Shown here one piece after another: positions 1 to 7,096 of a DNA stretch of 15,984 bases (positions within the stretch are counted from its first letter, which is position 1; each line of letters begins with the position of its first letter). Origin of the DNA: an uncultured Myxococcales bacterium. Lineage in GTDB: Bacteria; Myxococcota_A; UBA9042. Under the pieces are notes generated by a model. That model was not told the origin of the DNA. It made no database searches and was given only the letters and a program-made list of their open reading frames with translations. The stretch covers positions 1 through 15,984 of the forward strand of contig CALGHC010000746.1 of the NCBI GenBank assembly GCA_937915965.1, in the 5' to 3' direction. A program made the position numbers and the translations under genes.

Positions 1-347
1 CCGTCGACGACCTCCCGATCGATCCGGCCGCAGGGGCGGTTGAGGAAGGCGGCGTTGAACCATGCACCCTGCTCGGGCAGCAGGTCGAAGAGGGGCCGCT
101 CCTTGGCAGGCAGAACCGTCGTCGCCTCAAACGCTTCCTGTAGCGGCACCAGCGCCCCGGCGTGATCGATGTGGCTGTGGGTCAATAGAATCAGGTGCAC
201 GTCAGGGCGGGGCGTCATGGCCTGAAGTTGGCGCGTCAGCTCGTCGGTCTCGCCGGTGTCGACGACCGCGCAGAAGCCAGTCGCCTCGTCGCGAAGCAGG
301 TACGTATTTACCTGGAACATGCCGACCGTGATGCAGGTGATCTCCAT
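1..347 (-). CDS. Metallo-beta-lactamase-fold hydrolase, N-terminal part (cut by left edge)
   Basis: The frame is open from ATG at 347-345 down to the left edge, giving 115 visible residues. They begin MEITCITVGMFQVNTYLL, a typical first strand of glyoxalase II-like MBL proteins. The metal-binding motif THSHIDHAG (HxHxDH at residues 57-62) is intact, and an upstream Asp lies in VVDTGE (residues 28-33). In this family these residues bind two Zn or Fe ions for hydrolysis of thioesters or related bonds; the substrate here cannot be told. The start is supported by GGGAGGG at 358-352. The gene lies 45 bases after the GNAT gene on the same strand, so it is probably the third gene of a thrS-GNAT-MBL run. 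The later metal ligands lie outside the window. The fold is near certain; the function within the superfamily is not. Confidence 0.88.
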   Translation of the reverse strand, partial: MEITCITVGMFQVNTYLLRDEATGFCAVVDTGETDELTRQLQAMTPRPDVHLILLTHSHIDHAGALVPLQEAFEATTVLPAKERPLFDLLPEQGAWFNAAFLNRPCGRIDREVVD

Positions 348-363
348 CCAGCCCTCCCACTGC

Positions 364-378
364 CGACAGCTTCTGTCG
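364..378. other. Small perfect hairpin in the GNAT-MBL gap
   Basis: CGACAG (364-369) and CTGTCG (373-378) form a 6-bp perfect inverted repeat around a 3-base loop. It sits between the GNAT stop and the MBL ribosome-binding site. There is no U-tract, so it is not a clear intrinsic terminator. It could be a processing or stability element, or chance. Confidence 0.2.
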
Positions 379-392
379 CCAAGCCACCGCGC

Positions 393-836
393 TCAGCCCC
401 GCTGCCCAGCGCGCTCCATCCAAACGTGCGGTATCTCGGCCTCGACGTAGGCCTCGCCGACCGTCGCCCAGCCCATGCGTGTGTACCAAGGCTCAAGATA
501 CTGCTGAGCCGACAGCGCCGATGGCCTCGGCCCGATCACCGTGTCGCGCACGTACATCATCAACGAGGTGCCCGCGCCGCTACCTTGAAGATCGCGTGCG
601 ACGGCAACACGGCCCACCTTGATCGGGTCCTTTGCGACGAAGAGGCGAGCCGTGGCGATCACCCGGCCGCCGTCGTCGCGACCAATGACGTGGACGCAGT
701 CCGGGTCACTTCCATCGACCTCCGCCTCGGCTGTGATCTTCTGACCGACAACGAAGACTTCATTGCGCAACCAAAGAACGTCGTGCAGCTCGCGCAGCGT
801 CAGGGCGTCGAAGGCCTTGTGCTCGAAGGTCACCAT
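393..836 (-). CDS. ElaA-type GNAT acetyltransferase
   Basis: This 147-residue protein has the ElaA layout. The N-terminal LRNEVFVVGQK (residues 23-33) is followed by an acidic DGSDPDCVHVIG segment (41-52). The acetyl-CoA pyrophosphate loop is GRVAVARDLQGSGAG (75-89, Q/RxxGxG/A type). The C-terminal stretch LSAQQYLEPWYTRMGW with EAYVEAEIPHVWM (108-140) matches the ElaA ending, in which the product ends after an IPHxxM motif. The family transfers an acetyl group from acetyl-CoA to an amine; its physiological acceptor is poorly known. I chose ATG at 836-834 because GGGGAAG (849-843) stands six bases upstream. The frame stays open upstream through three 27-bp repeats as far as a TTG near 905, so a form with 23 extra repeat-encoded residues is possible but unlikely. 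It follows thrS on the same strand. Confidence 0.88.
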   Translation of the reverse strand: MVTFEHKAFDALTLRELHDVLWLRNEVFVVGQKITAEAEVDGSDPDCVHVIGRDDGGRVIATARLFVAKDPIKVGRVAVARDLQGSGAGTSLMMYVRDTVIGPRPSALSAQQYLEPWYTRMGWATVGEAYVEAEIPHVWMERAGQRG

Positions 837-917
837 CGCAGTCTTCCCCAAGTAGGTGCTAGCCGCAGTCTTCCCCAAGCAGGTGCTAGCCGCAGTCCTC
901 CCCAAGTAGGTGCTAGC
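837..917 (-). repeat. Three tandem 27-bp repeats with embedded Shine-Dalgarno sites, 5' of the GNAT gene
   Basis: Copies lie at 837-863, 864-890 and 891-917 and differ at only one position each (T/C at 880 versus 853 and 907; C/T at 898 versus 844 and 871). Read on the minus strand, each unit runs from GCTAGCACC through TTGGGGA(A/G)GACTGCG. The unit nearest the gene ends exactly at the GNAT start codon, so its GGGGAAG is the likely ribosome-binding site. The farthest unit carries GGGGAGG. The repeats fill nearly all of the 95-base thrS-GNAT gap. They have no spacers, so this is not a CRISPR array. Confidence 0.93.
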
Positions 918-931
918 TACATTTCAACCAT

Positions 932-2863
932 TCAATATTCCTTCTCATCTCCCGGCAACACCTCATCGCCCGTGTCAAAGCTACGCAGCGGCTTCACTTC
1001 CACGTCGAAAGTTCGCTGCGCCACACGTGCGACGATCTGGCCGACCACCTCATCGACCGCCATGTCGCCGATCTTCCCCTCGCGATACGTGCGAACGTTC
1101 ACCGTACCCGTCTCGGCCTCGCGCTCGCCGACCACCAACATCCACGGCACCTTCAGCAGCTCTGCCTCGCGGATCTTGTAGCCCATTTTCTCGTTGCGCT
1201 CGTCGACCTCGACGCGCAGGCCAGCCCCCTCAAGTTTCATCTTCAGCTGCAGCGCGTAGTCTAGCGCCTTGTCCGAGATCGGGATGATCACCGCCTGCAC
1301 GGGTGACAGCCACGTCGGCAGCGCGCCGCCCGTGTGTTCCAGCAGGATGCCGAAGAAGCGCTCGAAGCTGCCGAAGATGGCGCGGTGGATGACGATCGGC
1401 CGCTTGCGGCTGTTGTCACTCGCGACGTAGGTCATGTCGAAGTTGATCGGCTGTTGGAAGTCGACCTGCACGGTCGCGCACTGCCACTTGCGGCCCAGGC
1501 AGTCGGTGACGTGGATGTCGATTTTCGGCCCGTAGAAGGCCCCCTCGCCCTCCTCGACGACGAACGGCGCACCGTTGGCGACGAGCGCGGCATGCAGGGA
1601 CTGCTCCGCCTGATCCCAAAGCGCCGGGTCACCCATGAAGTCATCGGGACGGGTAGACAGCGTGAAGTCGTACTGTAGTTCAAAGAGCGAGTACGTTTCA
1701 CTTACGATATCCAGGACCTCACCAATCTCACCCTGAACCTGGTCTTCCGTGACGAAGATGTGCGAGTCGTCCTGCGCGAACTGGCGTACTCGAAACAGAC
1801 CGTTGAGCACTCCGGTCATCTCGAAGCGGTGCAGCACGGACCCCTCGGCGATGCGCAGCGGCAGCTCCCGGAAGCTATGCAGCTTGGAGTTGTAATAGAG
1901 GAACGTATCCGGGCAGTTCATCGGCTTGAGGCAGTACTCGTCGTCGTCCGCCTTCACGGTGAACATGTACTCGCGATAGTGCTGATAGTGGCCGCTCTTC
2001 TCGAAGAGCTCCTTCTTGTAGAGGATCGGGCTGGAGATCTCCTGATAGCCGCGGCGCGCGTTCATGCCCCGCCAGAAGTCGAAGAAGGCGCGGTAGGTCA
2101 CGAACCCGCGCGGCCCCCAAAAACAGGCACCTGGCGAGACGGCGTCGAAGCGAAACAGGTCGAGCTCGACGCCGATCCGCTTGTGATTGCGCTTCCTGGC
2201 CTCCTCAAGGAAGTTCAGGTACGCCTCGACGTCCTCGGCCGTCTCCCAAGCGGTACCGTAGATGCGCTGCAGCATCGGTCGCTCGGTGTCGCCGCGCCAG
2301 TAGGCCGCCGCGGTGCGCAGCAGCTTGTAGTGGCGGCACGCCCGCGTTGAGCCGACGTGCGGTCCGGCGCACAGGTCGATGAACCTGCCCTGTCGGTACA
2401 GCGTCACAGTCTCGGGTGCCTGTTCGGCCTCGATCTTGTCGAGAACTTCGATCTTGTAGGTCTGCCCGGTGGCCGCGAACAGCGCGCGCGCCTCGCCAAC
2501 GGTCACGGCCGCCGTCTCAAACGGAACCGCGCGCTTGATGATCTTCTTCATCCGCCGCTGAATGTCGACGAGGTCGTCGGGCACCAGCGGTCGCGGGAGA
2601 TCGAAGTCGTAGTAGAAGCCGTGGTCGATCGCCGGTCCGGTGGCGACTTTGGCCTCCGGAAACAGCTGCAGCACCGCCTCGGCCATGACGTGCGCGGTCG
2701 AGTGGCGCAGCCGATACAAGCGACGGGCGCGGCTTTCCTCTTCTGGTACCGCGTTGCGGGCAAACGTGAACGACCCTGCGATGCGATTCGCCTCGGCGAA
2801 GGCGTCACTCACGGCTTCGTTGGCGCCGTCCCGATCGGCGTCGGAATCAATGGGTTCGGACAT
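932..2863 (-). CDS. thrS: Threonyl-tRNA synthetase lacking the TGS domain
   Basis: This class II enzyme charges tRNA-Thr with threonine in the cytoplasm. The product has 643 residues from ATG 2863-2861. Residues ~50-215 form the editing domain, with HSTAH (H54, H58) and CAGPH (C165, H169). Residues ~230-520 form the catalytic core. Its zinc ligands can be placed at C317 (LKPMNCP), H368 (FAQDDSHIF) and H493 (IHRAIFGS), with motif 2 FRVRQFAQDD and motif 3 around HRAIFGSFERF. The C-terminal anticodon domain contains RNEKMGYKIRE and PWMLVVGERE. The N-terminus has only about 50 acidic, low-complexity residues where the ~60-residue TGS domain of E. coli ThrRS would be. GGAG at 2873-2870, six bases upstream, selects this ATG; a TTG at 2875-2873 overlaps that site and is unlikely to be used. 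The zinc-ligand motif continues as MNCPDT rather than the commoner MNCPGH. Function is certain. Confidence 0.97.
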   Translation of the reverse strand: MSEPIDSDADRDGANEAVSDAFAEANRIAGSFTFARNAVPEEESRARRLYRLRHSTAHVMAEAVLQLFPEAKVATGPAIDHGFYYDFDLPRPLVPDDLVDIQRRMKKIIKRAVPFETAAVTVGEARALFAATGQTYKIEVLDKIEAEQAPETVTLYRQGRFIDLCAGPHVGSTRACRHYKLLRTAAAYWRGDTERPMLQRIYGTAWETAEDVEAYLNFLEEARKRNHKRIGVELDLFRFDAVSPGACFWGPRGFVTYRAFFDFWRGMNARRGYQEISSPILYKKELFEKSGHYQHYREYMFTVKADDDEYCLKPMNCPDTFLYYNSKLHSFRELPLRIAEGSVLHRFEMTGVLNGLFRVRQFAQDDSHIFVTEDQVQGEIGEVLDIVSETYSLFELQYDFTLSTRPDDFMGDPALWDQAEQSLHAALVANGAPFVVEEGEGAFYGPKIDIHVTDCLGRKWQCATVQVDFQQPINFDMTYVASDNSRKRPIVIHRAIFGSFERFFGILLEHTGGALPTWLSPVQAVIIPISDKALDYALQLKMKLEGAGLRVEVDERNEKMGYKIREAELLKVPWMLVVGEREAETGTVNVRTYREGKIGDMAVDEVVGQIVARVAQRTFDVEVKPLRSFDTGDEVLPGDEKEY

Positions 2864-3004
2864 ATCTGACTCCAAGCAGGGGACGTGGCCGCGGCGCCCG
2901 ACCTCGGCTCCGAACCGGAGCAGACCCAGCGGCGGCGGCAGAGAATGGCGCTTGCGCGTGGCGACGGCAAGCTGCCGATGCCGCTCACAGGGCCGCGGAT
3001 GGCG

Positions 3005-4393
3005 CTATGGTTTCGGGTTGCAGACGCTGAATGTCTGCGTCGTAGCGCTGAACAGCTGCACGTTGGCCGTGCAGGACCACTTCGGGCAGTCCTGGTCGCC
3101 GACGCAGAACCCGCCGTTCTCCTTGCAGAGCCCTTCCTTGCACGCGCCTGGGGCCGCGATGCACGAGTCATCGGTCGTACACAGGTTGACGCAGCCTTGC
3201 GTGGTGCAGAGGTTGCCCTGGCAGAGCTTGAGCGACCCGTCCTTCGAGTTCAGGTTGCACGCTCCCGTGCCAATCGCGCCCGGTGAACCGTCCGGGTTGT
3301 GCACAAGCGGCCCGCAGCGCTGGACGTACTCGCCCAGGATCACATAGATCCGACAGGCTTGGTCGATTTCGCATTGCGCGTCGTTCTGGCAGGGTTTGAA
3401 GTCAGTGCCTGGCATGCACAACGCGAAGGTCGCTCCTTCGCTGATCTGGAACGGCGAAGCCCGCTCGATGCAGCGCCACTTCGGCCCGTTGGGGCCATCC
3501 GAAGCGTTGGCGCACTGCGATCCGACCAGGTCGTCCTCGACACCGTCCATGCCCGCGGCTCCGGTGAGGTTGTTGACGTTGTCGGCCGTCAACTTGCACT
3601 CCCGTGTGCAGAAGTTGTCGTGGCAAAATCCCTCAATGCACTGGTTGTCGAGGCAGGTCAGGAAGGCCTTTTGCGCCTTCTCGGTCGCCCCGGGCGGTGG
3701 TGGCTGGCACAGCTTGTTGGGGCCGCAGTACTCCCCAAGCTGTTTCATCCCCGCCGGCGTCTCCGCGACGCAGTCGTTCTTCTTGCACACCTCGAAGGCA
3801 TCACAGATGCCGCAGTTCTTGGCGCAGCCCTCCTGGAAGCCGCACTGGACGTTCTTGCAGTCGCAGGGGTCCTCGATGCAGCCGTTTTGCTGACAGAGCA
3901 GACCTTCGCCGCAGTCTCCGCATGTTTCAGGGCACCCAAGCAGGAACCCACACTGCAGCGGGTTGCACCCGCACTTGTCGTCGATGCATTGGTTGTCGAT
4001 GCAGGTCAGGCCGGACTTGCAGGGGCTGCAGTTGATCGCACAACCAGGCGGATGGCCGCATTCGATGCCGTCGCAGCTGCACTTTGGCACGTCGGGCGCG
4101 GCCGGAACATCCGCAACGCTGATATCGACCGGACCTGTGTCGACCGGTCCCGCGTCGACGGTGCCGGTGTCGGCGGGAGAGACGTCCTCGACGATCTCCT
4201 CGACGACGTCGACCGGCGTCCCCGTGTCGGGCAGCCCGAACGCGTCCGTCTGCGCGTCGCCGGTGAAGCTCCCGCCCGAAGTGCTCGTCTGCGGCCCGGT
4301 CGAACAGCCGAGGGTGACGGCACAAGCAACCACAGCGATGACGCTCGGGTGGGGGAATGGCGCGTGGGCAATACGTGGAAGCAAAGAGTTCAC
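3005..4393 (-). CDS. Cys-rich exported lipoprotein with three 36-residue repeats
   Basis: The 462-residue product starts at GTG 4393-4391, which has GGAGG at 4404-4400 six bases upstream. Residues 1-30 look like a lipoprotein signal: a hydrophobic stretch SVIAVVACAVTLGC with candidate lipidated Cys at 30 or 24 (neither lipobox is ideal on both motif and spacing). A low-complexity linker rich in Asp, Val, Thr and Pro follows (DTGTVDAGPVDTGPVD, residues 75-90), typical of myxobacterial surface lipoproteins. Residues 105-212 hold three exact-length 36-residue modules of the form CxCx4CGx4GCx3Cx2Cx5Cx4C, starting at C105, C141 and C177. The rest (213-462) remains Cys-rich but not clearly repetitive. 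The even spacing suggests disulfide-bonded modules exposed outside the cytoplasm. I do not recognise a catalytic domain and assign no function. It lies between the macro-domain gene and thrS. Confidence 0.85.
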   Translation of the reverse strand: MNSLLPRIAHAPFPHPSVIAVVACAVTLGCSTGPQTSTSGGSFTGDAQTDAFGLPDTGTPVDVVEEIVEDVSPADTGTVDAGPVDTGPVDISVADVPAAPDVPKCSCDGIECGHPPGCAINCSPCKSGLTCIDNQCIDDKCGCNPLQCGFLLGCPETCGDCGEGLLCQQNGCIEDPCDCKNVQCGFQEGCAKNCGICDAFEVCKKNDCVAETPAGMKQLGEYCGPNKLCQPPPPGATEKAQKAFLTCLDNQCIEGFCHDNFCTRECKLTADNVNNLTGAAGMDGVEDDLVGSQCANASDGPNGPKWRCIERASPFQISEGATFALCMPGTDFKPCQNDAQCEIDQACRIYVILGEYVQRCGPLVHNPDGSPGAIGTGACNLNSKDGSLKLCQGNLCTTQGCVNLCTTDDSCIAAPGACKEGLCKENGGFCVGDQDCPKWSCTANVQLFSATTQTFSVCNPKP

Positions 4394-4489
4394 AGGGGGC
4401 CTCCAAGCGAACCGGGTCCGCGCCGGGAATCTCGGCGCTCGCGGTAGTCGACCGGCACGGCCATTGTGGAATCCGGCCGGATCGCGCCG

Positions 4490-4518
4490 ATCGTAGCGGT
4501 CGGGTCGCCAACCTTCAA
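4490..4518 (-). promoter_or_regulatory. Candidate sigma70-type promoter for the Cys-rich lipoprotein gene
   Basis: On the minus strand, TTGAAG (4518-4513) is followed after 17 bases by TACGAT (4495-4490). Each hexamer matches the consensus at four of six positions. The pair lies just after the macro-domain stop and about 95 bases before the GTG start at 4393. In GC-rich DNA such matches are weak evidence. Confidence 0.3.
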
Positions 4519-4521
4519 CTT

Positions 4522-5070
4522 TCAGCCCGTTATGCGGGTGCGAGCCAAGATCATCTCTGGCACCAGGCTCTCGTACAACGCACGATCCACCGGTACGAAA
4601 CAACAAAACACCACGCGACGCGGAGTCGGGGCACTGGCAACGTGGTCGAGTACCCTTCCGACCGCGATGCGCGCGGCCCGCTCGGCCGGAAACCCGTACG
4701 CACCGGTCGAGATGCAGGGGAACGCGATGCTGTCGAGCGACTCGGATGCCGCGAGCTCAAGGCAGCGAACGTACATGCTGCCAAGCAGGGAGTCCTCGTC
4801 GCGCTGCCCGCCGGACCAAACTGGCCCAACGGCGTGAATGATCCGCCGCGCCGCCAGGTCAAAGCCATCCGTCGCCTTGGCCTCGCCCGTCGCGCAACCA
4901 CGCAGCGCGCGACACGCAGTGAGCAGGCGCGGGCCCGCAGCGCGGTGGATGGCACCATCCACGCCACCCCCGCCGAGCAGGCTGCTGTTGGCGGCGTTGA
5001 CGATCGCGTCCACCTTCAGCGCGGTGATGTCCCCTTGGACGATATCGATGCGGCCGTCGAGCAGGCGCAT
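4522..5070 (-). CDS. Macro-domain ADP-ribose hydrolase (MacroD/YmdB type)
   Basis: This 182-residue single-domain protein has all the hallmarks of MacroD-type macro domains. GDIT is at residues 13-16 and IVNAANSSLLGGGGVDGAIH at 23-42. IIHAVGPVW is at 77-85 and the phosphate-binding ISTGAYGFP loop at 120-128. The Asn (N25) and Asp (D38) used in catalysis by this group are present. The family binds ADP-ribose and removes it from modified proteins, or deacetylates O-acetyl-ADP-ribose. The start ATG 5070-5068 is fixed by a perfect AGGAGG at 5083-5078 seven bases upstream; the frame remains open further 5' but without a better site. It lies 70 bases after the NlpC/P60 gene and before the Cys-rich lipoprotein, all on the same strand. 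The product has no export signal and should be cytoplasmic, unlike both neighbours. Confidence 0.93.
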   Translation of the reverse strand: MRLLDGRIDIVQGDITALKVDAIVNAANSSLLGGGGVDGAIHRAAGPRLLTACRALRGCATGEAKATDGFDLAARRIIHAVGPVWSGGQRDEDSLLGSMYVRCLELAASESLDSIAFPCISTGAYGFPAERAARIAVGRVLDHVASAPTPRRVVFCCFVPVDRALYESLVPEMILARTRITG

Positions 5071-5140
5071 GAGCGAACCTCCTAGGAATCTGGACTGGCA
5101 CGGCGCCGGATTGGGCGTGGCCTCAACGGATGGGCGGCGG

Positions 5141-7096
5141 TCAACTCGACGCGTCGATGTTGCTGCGCCGTCGCAAGACCACAGCTGCCAGGGCGGCAAG
5201 TAGGAGCCAGCCGAATGTTCCGTCGGTCCTGCCGGTTCGGGCGCTGCAACCAGACGCGGCCGACGGCGGTGGCGCGGCCGCGCTCAGGACGCCGCCAGGA
5301 GAACCACCACCCACGGAGCCCACCGCGTCGGCCGCTTGCGCCACCGCCGCTTCGCTCATGCACTGGCCGTGGAAGCAGACCGTGCCTTCGGCGCAAGCTT
5401 CAAGCGTAGCGACCACCTCGCCACACGCGTCCAGCAACACGACCCGTCCGCCCAGACAGCCCGCCGTCGGCTCGCCGCCGACCTTCTTGTGGTCGCAAAC
5501 GCCATCGGAGCAACTGTCTTTGGTGCAGGCGACGCCGTCGTCACACGCCATCGCCTTGCCAGCGCATGTCACGTTCACGCAGCGGTCGGAGACGGTGCAC
5601 GGGTCACCGTCGTCGCAGACTCCCCCAGCTGGTCCGTGCGTACACGCGCCGTTGGCGCAACCGTCGACGCTGCACGGGTTGCCATCGTCGCAGCTTGCCT
5701 CGCCGTGGGCACAGATACCGGTCGATCCGTTGCACGCGTCGGTTGTGCAGGCATCGCCGTCATCGCAGGCCTTTGGTGTGTGTTGGCAGCCGACTCCATT
5801 GCCGTCGGCGCCGTTTGCGCCGCCAGGGCCGCTGGCACACGCGTCGACTGTGCATGGGTCGCCGTCGCTGCAGTCCTTCGCAGGGTAGCCGCAGGTTCCC
5901 GTGCCGGCGTCGCATGTGTCCGACGTACATGGGTCGCCGTCGTCGCAAGTCTTGGCGGCGTGCTGACAACTGCCATCGGCGGCGTTGCAGGTGTCGGCGG
6001 TGCATGCGTTTCCATCGTCGCAGTTCTTGGCACCGCCTGCCGCGCAGGTGCTGCCTTTGCATGTGTCGCCCGTCGTGCACGGCACGCCGTCGTCGCAGCT
6101 CGCGCCATTGACGCTGTGGGTGCACACCCCCTTGGTCGGGTCGCATGCGTCGTTTGTGCAGATGTTGCCGTCGTTGCACGAGGCCGGGCAGGGCGGCACG
6201 CACTTGGCCTGATTGACCGACATCTTGGCGCAGATCGTGCCTCCGCCGCACTTTGCTGCCGCGAGCGCGCCGTCCTTGCACGTGCCCAGCTTGCCGTCCG
6301 GCGTGCACCCCGTCGCGCTCCCCTTGGCAGGACAGAAGACGCTGACGCAGCGCAGACCCAGCGAGTCATTGGCGCACGTCGCGCCGTACTTGCTGCAGTC
6401 GCCCTTGCCGCATTTGGCGTCGACCATCACCGCGCCCTCGCAGTGTGGCGCGCACACTGGCGCAGCGCTGCCGATCAGCTTGCGCTGGCGAACCCCGTAC
6501 GTCGACGAAGCAGCGCGCAGGTTGTAGACGCAACCCGAGCTGCACCCCTTGCACTCCCACGCCCAGACGTTGCCCCACGGGTCACCTTTCTCGTAGAGGA
6601 AGATGTGGCCCGCGCCGTTGGTGTTGTAGGTGAACGCATCGCCTTTCTGGGTTGCCGAGCGGTTGATCTTGGTCCACCAAGTTTCGTTATTCGTAAAATG
6701 GACCGTCGAGTAGGGGTGGTAGGTGACGTCGAGGGCCTTGGGAACTGCGACCTGCCACGCCTTGCCGACGAAACCCGAACAATCTGCGCCCCAGGAGCCC
6801 GAGTGGCTGCAGTTCGGACAACCAGAGCCACTCTTTGCGCTGCATTTGCCCTTGTCGGAAGCGCCAGGCTTCCATTTCGACCCCCCCCACCAGTACGAGA
6901 ATCCCGGCACGGTCTTGGCCAGCGCGACGATCTCGTCCCGGGTCATCTTCTTGGGGGCGGCGGTCGCGGGCACGCTCAACAACGACACCGCGGCTAGCGC
7001 GATCAGCGCGGCGCCGCGTCGGGACGTCGAGGCCGCCCGATCGGATGTCAACGAAGTGGATGTCAACGAAGTGGATGTCAACGAAGTGGACTTCAT
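5141..7096 (-). CDS. NlpC/P60-like cell-wall hydrolase with nine disulfide-rich repeats and MYXO-CTERM-like tail
   Basis: The 651-residue product starts at ATG 7096-7094, with AGAGG at 7109-7105 upstream. The signal peptide has an extended n-region of three STSLT repeats (residues 3-17), a hydrophobic core (29-46) and a probable cut near ATAA/PKK. Residues ~52-210 resemble NlpC/P60 cysteine peptidases: C106 in GADCSGFV, KGDAF (151-155) and H164 in GAGHIFLY. E181 may be the third polar residue. Such enzymes cleave peptidoglycan stem peptides. Residues ~304-540 hold nine modules of about 25 residues opening with CDDGxPCT-like motifs, probably a disulfide-bonded stalk. The tail has Cys617, a hydrophobic helix (629-641) and LRRR, matching MYXO-CTERM sorting signals that myxosortase-type proteases process. 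The start overlaps the stop of the upstream lipoprotein gene (ATGA). The fold is likely; peptidoglycan as substrate is inferred. Confidence 0.87.
   Translation of the reverse strand: MKSTSLTSTSLTSTSLTSDRAASTSRRGAALIALAAVSLLSVPATAAPKKMTRDEIVALAKTVPGFSYWWGGSKWKPGASDKGKCSAKSGSGCPNCSHSGSWGADCSGFVGKAWQVAVPKALDVTYHPYSTVHFTNNETWWTKINRSATQKGDAFTYNTNGAGHIFLYEKGDPWGNVWAWECKGCSSGCVYNLRAASSTYGVRQRKLIGSAAPVCAPHCEGAVMVDAKCGKGDCSKYGATCANDSLGLRCVSVFCPAKGSATGCTPDGKLGTCKDGALAAAKCGGGTICAKMSVNQAKCVPPCPASCNDGNICTNDACDPTKGVCTHSVNGASCDDGVPCTTGDTCKGSTCAAGGAKNCDDGNACTADTCNAADGSCQHAAKTCDDGDPCTSDTCDAGTGTCGYPAKDCSDGDPCTVDACASGPGGANGADGNGVGCQHTPKACDDGDACTTDACNGSTGICAHGEASCDDGNPCSVDGCANGACTHGPAGGVCDDGDPCTVSDRCVNVTCAGKAMACDDGVACTKDSCSDGVCDHKKVGGEPTAGCLGGRVVLLDACGEVVATLEACAEGTVCFHGQCMSEAAVAQAADAVGSVGGGSPGGVLSAAAPPPSAASGCSARTGRTDGTFGWLLLAALAAVVLRRRSNIDASS
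6881..6888. repeat. Eight-base C homopolymer inside the NlpC/P60 gene
   Basis: A run of eight C (G on the coding strand) encodes the Gly-Gly of YWWGGSKW just before the catalytic Cys of the NlpC-like domain. The frame is intact in this sequence. Slippage here would cut the protein within its first 75 residues. Confidence 0.9.
7044..7088 (-). repeat. Three tandem 15-bp repeats in the signal-peptide n-region
   Basis: Perfect copies of GATGTCAACGAAGTG (plus-strand reading) lie at 7044-7058, 7059-7073 and 7074-7088, followed by the GACTTC that adjoins the start codon. They encode three STSLT pentapeptides directly after Met-Lys of the NlpC/P60 protein. The unit length is a multiple of three, so copy-number change would keep the frame and only alter signal-peptide length. 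Confidence 0.95.

Noticed and set aside
837..917. The 27-bp repeats as a CRISPR array
   Set aside because: The units are directly adjacent with no unique spacers, there are only three, and no cas gene is present.
917..931. A four-residue frame (MVEM) directly after the thrS stop as a leader peptide
   Set aside because: It is too short to judge, and no attenuator structure or regulatory codons are visible.
195..1181. A 328-codon plus-strand open frame across the MBL, GNAT and thrS genes
   Set aside because: It spans three well-supported minus-strand genes and the 27-bp repeats. Its product is low-complexity with no recognised motif, as expected for antisense frames in GC-rich DNA.
2864..2875. 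A TTG at 2875-2873 as the thrS start
   Set aside because: The TTG overlaps the GGAG that serves the ATG at 2863, and nothing Shine-Dalgarno-like precedes it at proper distance.
2907..2921. GCTCCG-AAC-CGGAGC inverted repeat as a terminator between the Cys-rich lipoprotein and thrS
   Set aside because: The stem is only six base pairs and no T-tract follows on either strand, so it is not an intrinsic terminator. It may be chance in GC-rich DNA.
3299..4447. A 382-codon plus-strand open frame opposite the Cys-rich lipoprotein
   Set aside because: The minus-strand frame has a signal sequence and three exact Cys modules; this one has neither motifs nor a plausible start site.
5336..6997. A 553-codon plus-strand open frame opposite the NlpC/P60 gene
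   Set aside because: It is antisense to the nine Cys repeats, and its Val/Ala/Arg-rich product mirrors their codon pattern. It has no domain and the minus-strand gene is well supported.
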